Positions 1 through 5,933 of a stretch of DNA of 6,321 nt are shown here, piece after piece; the stretch's first letter is position 1, and every line of letters begins with the position of its first letter. The DNA lies in the NCBI GenBank assembly GCA_003140655.1, contig PLKR01000541.1, positions 1 through 6,321 on the forward strand. Direction: 5' to 3'. The translations under genes were made by a program, and so were the position numbers. Below the pieces are notes generated by a model. It was not told where the DNA came from. It worked only from the letters and a program-made list of their open reading frames with translations, and made no database searches. The DNA is from Acidobacteriaceae bacterium (GTDB taxonomy: Bacteria > Acidobacteriota > Terriglobia > Terriglobales > Acidobacteriaceae).

Positions 1-909
1 CTCAAAACCTACGAAGTGACCAAGAATCCTTCTTTTCAACCGATTCTTATGTTCTGGCCGGGGAGCTTGATCTTGTCTGGAGGAGCCTATGCTGACCTGG
101 TCATTCCGCCCGTGACCAATGTTTCTCCAGTTATCAGCACGCTGGCCAATGTTCCGAGTGTGTTCGCGGACCGTTGCCCCAGAGGTACGCCGGGAGTCTA
201 TGCCGTTTGTTTTGCGGGAGAGTCCGCGGGGAACAACCAACCCAGAGTTCTGGGCACATTGATGCAAAATGGACCGGGGTCGGGCGGGCCAGATCCGAAT
301 ATGAAAGGCCGGCTCAATTTCCTGAATTCACCTGCGGGAAACCTAGGCCCCTCCCACATCATTACGCTGGTGGATTCCGATCCCGCGAAGACGCTTGCCG
401 ATGCGATTCATCGGCCTTCCAATGACGATAAAGACGCCTACATCGGGCTCGACGTACCCGCTGGAGGCGCCAGCCTCTCGCAATCGCAGTTGGCATTCGG
501 AGCGCCAATTTCACTTTCGAACTACATTGGCAACAAAGGCGACGGCACACGCTGGAAGGAGCGGCTCACGGCGAGTGAGAAGACCTTTGCCGTTGCGGTC
601 TCGATCCAGAAGGGCAACACGCTCACGGTAGGGGAGGGATCTCCCCTGAGCAGGATGAAGATCTATTCCACGCCAGGGATCGCAGCGTCAAACGTGGCGG
701 CTCAAAGCTGCAGGGATGTGACGCAGACAGAACCGGGGTTGTCCAAGTCTGATTTGATCACAGGAATTACGCCGCCGAAGCCCTTAGGTAATCTTTCGCT
801 GAATGCCTATGCGAGTGCGGCGGACACCCTTACGCTTCACTTTTGCAATCCGACCACCTCCAGCGTGGGGATTCCCTCCGGCGTGTATTCGTTCCTCAGC
901 GTGCACTGA
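1..909 (+). CDS. Probable exported beta-rich protein of unknown function, 5' end outside window
   Basis: I cannot name this protein. The frame is open to the left edge (codons from base 1 read LKTYE before a GTG at 16), and no Shine-Dalgarno is visible ahead of that GTG, so the true start is probably upstream. If the GTG were used, the product would be 297 residues with a weak signal-peptide-like start: a hydrophobic stretch at residues 9-22 and an AYA/D site at 25-27. The rest is rich in Gly, Ser, Pro and Asn and has no obvious catalytic motif. Residues 170-191 (YIGNKGDGTRWKERL and following) and the last 75 residues resemble, from memory, C-terminal regions of secreted pectate-lyase-like or tail-spike-like beta proteins. 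In that tail, SAADTLTLHFCNPT at 267-280 and IPSGVYSF at 286-293 alternate like short beta strands. There are four cysteines (54, 65, 232, 277). It probably is not in the downstream operon, since 107 nt separate them. The existence of the gene is well supported; the family is a tentative guess. Confidence 0.6.
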   Translation, partial: LKTYEVTKNPSFQPILMFWPGSLILSGGAYADLVIPPVTNVSPVISTLANVPSVFADRCPRGTPGVYAVCFAGESAGNNQPRVLGTLMQNGPGSGGPDPNMKGRLNFLNSPAGNLGPSHIITLVDSDPAKTLADAIHRPSNDDKDAYIGLDVPAGGASLSQSQLAFGAPISLSNYIGNKGDGTRWKERLTASEKTFAVAVSIQKGNTLTVGEGSPLSRMKIYSTPGIAASNVAAQSCRDVTQTEPGLSKSDLITGITPPKPLGNLSLNAYASAADTLTLHFCNPTTSSVGIPSGVYSFLSVH

Positions 910-1016
910 GCGGAAGACAATCTGCAACTCTACTGTCGCGCGGTTCTGCGCTGATCCCGAAGGTCGAAGGCTTCGCGTAAGATGATTGGCGAAGTCCTGA
1001 GGGAGTCAGAGTCCGG
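910..1016. other. Intergenic gap before the amidotransferase operon
   Basis: This 107-nt gap separates the first gene from the first AsnB-like gene. I see no GC-rich hairpin followed by a T run, so there is no convincing intrinsic terminator, and no clear -35/-10 pair. It does contain CTTCGC at 971-976, which can pair with GCGAAG at 989-994 (6-bp stem, 12-nt loop), just ahead of the GAGGGAG ribosome binding site. If the operon has its own promoter, this gap is the nearest place for it. Confidence 0.4.
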
Positions 1017-2939
1017 ATGTGCGGCATTTTCGGAATCATTGGCCATAACGCGCGTGTGCCCGCCGAGGTATTGGAGCGCGCCACTCGATCCCTCGCGCAT
1101 CGTGGGCCGGACGACAGCGGCACAGTCATTCTGCGTGACGCCGCCCGGGAAGCCGTTGAAATCGGTTTGGGGAATCGACGCCTCGCAATCCTGGACCTGT
1201 CTCCTCGAGGCCATCAGCCCATGAACGATCCCGCAACTGGCAACTGGATCGTCTACAACGGAGAGGTCTATAACTTCCGCGAGGCGCGCGCAAAGTTGGA
1301 GCAAGCGGGACTGCAATTCGGCAGCAACTCCGACACCGAAGTGATCCTCAAAGCCTACGCGCACTGGGGCGAGCAGTGCCTGCATGAGTTTCGCGGGATG
1401 TTTGCATTCGCCATCTGGGATGCGCAGCGGCATCGCGTGTTCGTTGCCCGCGATCCCATGGGAATCAAGCCCCTTTACTTCTACCACTCGGATCAGTACT
1501 TCATGTTTTCTTCCGAAGTTCGGACTCTGCTGGGAACCGGTCTTGTGCCGCGCGTTATAGATTGCGCAGGCTTGGTTAACTACCTGGCCTTTGGATCGGT
1601 TTACGACCCGAACACACTAGTGGAAGGTGTGAATGCGCTCCCACCCGGCTGCTATCTGACTTGGGAGGACGGGCACGTTAAGCAGGAGCAGTATTGGGAC
1701 TTGGTCGGGCCCAACCTTGATGAAGGCTGCAATCACGCCGGCGCCGGTGCGGAGAAGCGCAATGAACTTGAAACGCAGGTCGGGGAGATGCTCGATGAGT
1801 CAGTGCGCATGCAACTGGTGAGCGATGTGCCAGTGGGAGTGTTTCTTTCCGGCGGCATCGATTCCAGCAGCCTGGTCGGTATCCTGAGTCGAAACGGCGT
1901 ACGCCCGAGCACGTTTTCGATTGTCTTTCGGGAAGAGGACTACTCCGAGGCTGAGTATTCCCGTGCGGTCGCGCAGCATTTTCGTACCGATCACCACGAG
2001 ATCACGGTTACAGAGTCAGACTTCTTTGCTGCGATTGACCCAGCCATCCATGCGATGGATTTGCCGACGATAGACGGGATCAATACATACTTCGTCTCGG
2101 AACGAACGCGGGCTGCCGGTGTGAAAGTTGTTCTTTCTGGCCTGGGTGGCGATGAAATGTTTGCCGGCTACTCCAGTTTCCGCACGGTGCCGCGGATGGA
2201 ACGATTTGCCAGTGCGTGGGACCGCATGCCCGGGGCAGTCCGCAGTCCGTTAGCGAATGTCTTTGCGGCACTCGCGCCGTCCAGTGACCAGAATCGCAAA
2301 TTGACCGCCCTTTACCGCAACGGCGGAGGAATCGTTCATCCTTATTTTCTTTCTCGCATGCTCTTCACGCCGGGACAGCAGAACGAGTTACTGCCTGAGA
2401 TGAAGACGAACTCGGCGACTTTCCTGCGTGCGGAAAGACCCTTGACCGAGAGTCTGAGCCGCGCCCTGAGCTTGGATCCGGTCAACCGTGTTTCCTATCT
2501 GGAGTCACGTTGTTATATGCTCAACACACTGTTACGCGACTCCGATTTCATGAGCATGGCGCACGGACTGGAGGTGCGCGTGCCGTTGATCGACCATCGG
2601 CTGGCGCGACGCATCCTCGCTCTGCCCGGATCGTGGAAGCTGGATTCGACGCCGAAGCCTCTGCTGGTTAGCGCACTCGGCGGCCAACTTCCGGAGAAGA
2701 TCGTCCATCGAGCGAAGCGAGGTTTCACCCTGCCGTTCGAGCACTGGTTGCGGGATGCGTTGCGTCCGGTCGTAGAGGAAAGTTTGCGCAAGATTGGGGA
2801 TGGTGTCCTGGGGACTCTGATCAGCGAACGCGCGGCCCGCGGCGTCTGGGAAAACTTTCTCCAGGGGCGGACCTCCTGGTCGCGCCCGTGGTCGCTGTAC
2901 GTACTGCAATGCTGGTGCCAGCAGCACCTTTCGAATTGA
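1017..2939 (+). CDS. AsnB-like glutamine-dependent amidotransferase (asparagine synthase family), first copy
   Basis: This is a 640-residue two-domain enzyme of the asparagine synthase (glutamine-hydrolysing) family. The N-terminal class II glutaminase domain (about 2-230) has the nucleophile Cys2 in MCGIFG, RGPDDSG at 29-35, Arg55 in RRLAILDLS, NGE at 81-83 and Asp106 in SDTEV. The C-terminal synthetase domain (about 255-635) has the ATP pyrophosphatase loop SGGIDSS at 278-284, DHHE at 325-328, SGLGGDE at 374-380 and LEVRVPLIDHRLA at 518-530. Family members hydrolyse glutamine, channel ammonia and amidate an ATP-activated carboxylate in the cytoplasm. Leu376 sits where E. coli AsnB has catalytic Glu348 (SGEGSDE), so asparagine may not be the product. 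The length exceeds E. coli AsnB (554) and fits the longer homologues found in exopolysaccharide and O-antigen loci. The start is firm, because Cys2 must follow Met1 and GAGGGAG lies at 999-1005, 11 nt upstream. The next frame begins directly after its stop. The likely substrate is a uronic acid or similar carboxyl group on a glycan or sugar nucleotide (inference). Confidence 0.93.
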   Translation: MCGIFGIIGHNARVPAEVLERATRSLAHRGPDDSGTVILRDAAREAVEIGLGNRRLAILDLSPRGHQPMNDPATGNWIVYNGEVYNFREARAKLEQAGLQFGSNSDTEVILKAYAHWGEQCLHEFRGMFAFAIWDAQRHRVFVARDPMGIKPLYFYHSDQYFMFSSEVRTLLGTGLVPRVIDCAGLVNYLAFGSVYDPNTLVEGVNALPPGCYLTWEDGHVKQEQYWDLVGPNLDEGCNHAGAGAEKRNELETQVGEMLDESVRMQLVSDVPVGVFLSGGIDSSSLVGILSRNGVRPSTFSIVFREEDYSEAEYSRAVAQHFRTDHHEITVTESDFFAAIDPAIHAMDLPTIDGINTYFVSERTRAAGVKVVLSGLGGDEMFAGYSSFRTVPRMERFASAWDRMPGAVRSPLANVFAALAPSSDQNRKLTALYRNGGGIVHPYFLSRMLFTPGQQNELLPEMKTNSATFLRAERPLTESLSRALSLDPVNRVSYLESRCYMLNTLLRDSDFMSMAHGLEVRVPLIDHRLARRILALPGSWKLDSTPKPLLVSALGGQLPEKIVHRAKRGFTLPFEHWLRDALRPVVEESLRKIGDGVLGTLISERAARGVWENFLQGRTSWSRPWSLYVLQCWCQQHLSN

Positions 2940-2945
2940 GTGCTT

Positions 2946-2971
2946 GCCGCAATGGAGATTGCCGCAATGGA
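2946..2971 (+). repeat. Short imperfect tandem repeat carrying two candidate start codons
   Basis: The 11-base unit GCCGCAATGGA occurs at 2946-2956 and again at 2961-2971, a period of 15 bases. Each copy contains an ATG in the glycosyltransferase frame (2952 and 2967), giving the peptide repeat AAME-I/AAME-K. Because the period is a multiple of three, the frame is kept. A small in-frame duplication at the gene start would explain it, and as a side effect the GGAG of the first copy becomes the ribosome binding site of the second ATG. Confidence 0.7.
2954..2957 (+). promoter_or_regulatory. Ribosome binding site that favours the third start codon of the glycosyltransferase
   Basis: GGAG lies 9 nt before the ATG at 2967. 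The two earlier in-frame candidates, GTG at 2940 and ATG at 2952, have only weak purine matches upstream. This is the reason for placing the glycosyltransferase start at 2967. The choice is not certain, because translation coupled to the stop of the preceding gene could also use the earlier codons. Confidence 0.5.
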
Positions 2972-3869
2972 AAAGATCGAAGAAGTTCGGAAGGTCGCGA
3001 GTGCCGTCTCCACCGGCAAACTCCCGGTTAGCGTGATCGTTGCGGTGCGCAACGAGGCGAAAAATCTGCCGCGATGCTTGCAGGCGCTCACAGACGTTGG
3101 CGAAGTATATGTGATCGACTCGCAAAGTACAGACGAGACCGTGGAGATCGCACGATCCCACGGAGCCCAGGTCGTGCAGTTTCATTATCAGGGTGGATGG
3201 CCCAAGAAACGTCAATGGGCCATGAACACACTGCCGATTGCTCACGACTGGATTCTGCTGCTCGACGCCGACGAAATGCTCACGCCTGAACTCTCCGAAG
3301 AAATCCGTTCGGCGATCCAGAATCCGGCGATCGACGGATATTCCATCTTGCTTCGCACTTGGTTCCTGGGCCGGGTTCTGCGCCATGGGGATGTGGGCCT
3401 GTGGAAGCTGTCGTTGTTTCGCCGGGGCAAGGGACGGTTTGAATGCCGCCTGAAGGATCAGGATGCTTCGATGGCCGATATGGAAGTGCATGAGCACGTT
3501 GTCGTGGAAGGTGCAACGGAAAGGCTGCTCAATCCGCTGATTCATCGCAATGTGGAATCGCTTTCGCGGTATATCCAGAAACATGACGAGTATTCCAACT
3601 GGGAGTCCCGCATGCTGCTGCAGCGTGGAGACGATAAAGAACTGCCGCCATCGCTTTGGGGCACGCAGGCTCAGCGCCGGCGCTGGTTGAAGCGCAATGT
3701 CTTTACCGTGCCGGGCTCTCCCGTGCTGCTCTTCCTGTATCGTTATGTCTTGCGGCTCGGATTCTTGGATGGCGTACCAGGCTTGATCTACTGCGGGTTT
3801 CAGGCGGTTCAGATGTTTCACACCAAAGCCAAGATCTACGAACTGAAGTCGAAAAGAACTGAACTCTAA
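2967..3869 (+). CDS. Family 2 glycosyltransferase, WaaE/LOS beta-1,4-glucosyltransferase-like
   Basis: This is a 300-residue GT-A fold glycosyltransferase that should transfer a sugar from a nucleotide donor to a lipid-linked or core oligosaccharide at the inner face of the membrane. Counting from the ATG at 2967, visible motifs are the first beta strand and nucleotide-binding turn SVIVAVRNEAKNL (22-34), IDSQSTDET (50-58), GWPKKRQWAMN (77-87), the metal-binding ILLLDADE (96-103) and VHEHVVVEG (174-182). A hydrophobic, aromatic C-terminal part (about 250-290) contains RLGFLDGVPGLIY, as in the WaaE-type subfamily (CDD calls it a beta-4-glucosyltransferase). That tail is probably membrane-associated. 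Donor, acceptor and linkage cannot be read from sequence. Start alternatives are GTG 2940 (309 residues), directly after the previous stop, and ATG 2952 (305 residues). The 2967 start has the best ribosome binding site. It sits between two AsnB-like genes and is almost certainly co-transcribed with them, which suggests that its product or acceptor is amidated. Confidence 0.9.
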   Translation: MEKIEEVRKVASAVSTGKLPVSVIVAVRNEAKNLPRCLQALTDVGEVYVIDSQSTDETVEIARSHGAQVVQFHYQGGWPKKRQWAMNTLPIAHDWILLLDADEMLTPELSEEIRSAIQNPAIDGYSILLRTWFLGRVLRHGDVGLWKLSLFRRGKGRFECRLKDQDASMADMEVHEHVVVEGATERLLNPLIHRNVESLSRYIQKHDEYSNWESRMLLQRGDDKELPPSLWGTQAQRRRWLKRNVFTVPGSPVLLFLYRYVLRLGFLDGVPGLIYCGFQAVQMFHTKAKIYELKSKRTEL

Positions 3870-3895
3870 GAGAACAGAAGGGAACCAGGCCCATC

Positions 3896-5887
3896 ATGTG
3901 CGGGATTGCCGGACTCGCCAACTGTGGGGACAGCGAAGTGCTCGGACGCATGACGCACGTTCAGGCGCACCGTGGTCCAGATGACTCCGGTCTGTGGGAG
4001 CGAAGATTCCCCGATGGTTCCTATGTTGGCCTGGGCAGCCGCCGGCTTGCCATCCTTGATCTTTCAGCCGATGGGCACATGCCGATGTGCAACGAGGACG
4101 GCACGATCTGGATCACGTACAACGGCGAAATCTACAACTTCGCCGAACTTCGCTGTGAGCTGCAAGGGAAAGGTCACCACTTTGCCTCTAACACAGATAC
4201 GGAAGTCGTGATTCACCTTTACGAACAGGAAGGTGAGGATTGCGTTCATCGGCTCAATGGCATGTTCGCCTTTGCCATATGCGATCTGCGCTCGGGCCGA
4301 CCTGAGTTGTTTCTGGCGCGCGATCATTTTGGAGTGAAACCCTTCTACTACGCTCACCAAGCGAGAAAGCTGGCATTTGCCTCGGAAGTGAAAGCCCTGC
4401 TCCATGTGCCGGAGATCGAGGTTGAGATTGATCTGGAGTCGTTGCATCAGTATCTGACTTTTCTGTGGGTTCCGGAACCCAAAACAATGTTCCGTGGGAT
4501 TCACAAGCTTCCCGCAGGACATTGCGCGACGTTTCGCGACGGCGAAATGAAGATCCGGCAGTATTGGGACCTGAGCTTTCCGCGGTCCGATATGCGCTAC
4601 CCGCGATCCGAGGCGGATCTTGCCGACGAGGTTCGCGAGCGCTTTCAGCGTTCGGTCGAAGCGCAGATGGTGAGCGACGTTCCGATCGGCGCATTTCTCA
4701 GCGCCGGTTTGGATTCTTCGAGCATCGTGGCCATGATGTGCCAGGCGACCAAGCAGCCGGTCCGCACTTATACGATTACTTTCCCGCGCAAGTATCGCGT
4801 CGGCGAAACCACGCTCGATGATCCCAGCGTGCCGGCGCGTCTGGCGCGGCAATTGGGCTGCGAGAACCAGCAGATTGTGGTTGAGCCCGACGTGGCCGAG
4901 TTGCTGCCTCGTCTGACGTGGCACATGGATGAGCCCATCGCGGACCCTGCGATCATCACGGCGTATCTGGTCTGCCGCGAGGCGCGCAAACAGGCTACCG
5001 TGTTGCTTTCAGGAGTGGGCGGCGACGAATTATTTGCCGGATATCGCAAACATGCCGCGCACCGCTGGGCACGGGCGTATCAAAGAATGCCCAGAGTACT
5101 GCGTACGGGGATCGAATCGGGCCTCGCCTCCCTGCCGAGCTTGCGTGGCACAGCTATGAAGGGAAGCGTGCGCTTGGCGAAGAAAATGGCTCGAAGCGCA
5201 TCGCTCGAACCAGAAGACCGCTTCATTCGCAACTGCACCTATCTGGATGCCGGCCAGAAGAGGAGTTTGTATACGGTCGAGGTTCAGGATCAGCTTCGTG
5301 CCTTCGACCCTGCGGTCCGCCACCATTCCAGTTTCGACTCGGTGCACGAGGCCGACTTCCTGAACCAGATGCTTTATCTCGATACCAAGATCTTCATGAC
5401 GAGTCTGAACCTGAACTACAACGACAAGATGAGTATGGCGTCGTCGGTTGAGGTGCGCGTTCCATTTCTTGACCGTGAACTTGCCGAGTTTGCCGCCTGG
5501 AATATTCCACCGCATCTCAAGCTCAAAGGATTTTTCCAGCCGACCACCAAACACATCTTCCGCAACGCCATGCAGGGCGTTCTGCCTGCGCAAGTGCTGC
5601 GGCAGCCAAAGGCCGGCTTCTCCGCTCCGGTGGACTACTGGCTGGCGCACGATTTGAAGGAGATGGTGGATGATCTCCTTTCTGACACGAATATCCGAAA
5701 GCGCGGCTTGTTTCGCCCCGAAGCCGTGCGCCGTTTCGTGGACGAACACCGGAGTGGAGCGGAAGATTGGTCGATGCAAGTCTGGCAGTTCCTGGCTCTG
5801 GAAAACTGGATGCGCATTTTCCTTGATGCAGGAGCGCAGCAGAGGACGGAAGAGTTCAGCGCTACGCGTTTGGCGGCCACCGCGTGA
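3896..5887 (+). CDS. AsnB-like glutamine-dependent amidotransferase (asparagine synthase family), second copy
   Basis: This is a 663-residue two-domain asparagine synthase homologue. The class II glutaminase domain looks complete: Cys2 (MCGIAG), RGPDDSG 26-32, RRLAILDLS 49-57, NGE 76-78, DTEV 101-104 and ARDHFGVKP 141-149. The synthetase domain has an unusual ATP loop, SAGLDSS at 269-275 with Ala270 in place of the usual Gly, then HMDEPIADPA 343-352, SGVGGDE 372-378, NDKMSMASSVEVRVPFLD 509-526 and PKAGFSAP 571-578. Val374 replaces the catalytic Glu of E. coli AsnB. The region where the first copy has DHHE reads ENQQ (323-326). Ammonia production from glutamine looks intact, while the acceptor-side chemistry may differ from asparagine synthesis. 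The second half diverges strongly from the first copy, so this is an old paralogue rather than a recent tandem duplicate. The start is fixed by Cys2, and AAGGGAA at 3878-3884 lies 11 nt upstream. The gap from the glycosyltransferase stop is 26 nt, consistent with one operon. The likely role is amidation of a carboxyl group on a glycan or its precursor (inference). Confidence 0.92.
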   Translation: MCGIAGLANCGDSEVLGRMTHVQAHRGPDDSGLWERRFPDGSYVGLGSRRLAILDLSADGHMPMCNEDGTIWITYNGEIYNFAELRCELQGKGHHFASNTDTEVVIHLYEQEGEDCVHRLNGMFAFAICDLRSGRPELFLARDHFGVKPFYYAHQARKLAFASEVKALLHVPEIEVEIDLESLHQYLTFLWVPEPKTMFRGIHKLPAGHCATFRDGEMKIRQYWDLSFPRSDMRYPRSEADLADEVRERFQRSVEAQMVSDVPIGAFLSAGLDSSSIVAMMCQATKQPVRTYTITFPRKYRVGETTLDDPSVPARLARQLGCENQQIVVEPDVAELLPRLTWHMDEPIADPAIITAYLVCREARKQATVLLSGVGGDELFAGYRKHAAHRWARAYQRMPRVLRTGIESGLASLPSLRGTAMKGSVRLAKKMARSASLEPEDRFIRNCTYLDAGQKRSLYTVEVQDQLRAFDPAVRHHSSFDSVHEADFLNQMLYLDTKIFMTSLNLNYNDKMSMASSVEVRVPFLDRELAEFAAWNIPPHLKLKGFFQPTTKHIFRNAMQGVLPAQVLRQPKAGFSAPVDYWLAHDLKEMVDDLLSDTNIRKRGLFRPEAVRRFVDEHRSGAEDWSMQVWQFLALENWMRIFLDAGAQQRTEEFSATRLAATA

Positions 5888-5933
5888 GCTTTTCAAATCC
5901 GTGCGAAAACACATTCTTGGGAAAAACTCTGTG

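Noticed and set aside
955..983. Sigma-70 promoter with TAAGAT (978-983) as -10 box
   Set aside because: Only four of six bases match and no TTGACA-like box lies about 17 bases upstream.
2532..3821. Long antisense open frame of 429 codons across the amidotransferase/glycosyltransferase junction
   Set aside because: It lies opposite two genes with clear conserved motifs, its translation is rich in Arg, Gln and His with no recognisable domain, and it is best explained as a shadow of the codon bias of the + strand genes.
1017..5887. Lasso peptide cluster, because AsnB-like proteins act as lasso cyclases
   Set aside because: Both proteins keep an apparently complete glutaminase domain with Cys2, which I would not expect in a lasso cyclase. 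No precursor peptide, B protease or leader-binding gene is visible, while a glycosyltransferase is.
1017..5887. Recent tandem duplication of one asnB gene
   Set aside because: The two proteins share only the family motifs and differ through most of the synthetase domain (for example LPTIDGINTYFVSE against EPIADPAIITAYLV), so they are distinct old subfamilies.
5888..5933. Terminator after the second amidotransferase (CTTTTC pairing with GAAAAC)
   Set aside because: The possible stem is about 5 A-T-rich base pairs with no following T run, too weak for an intrinsic terminator, so read-through into the next gene is more likely.
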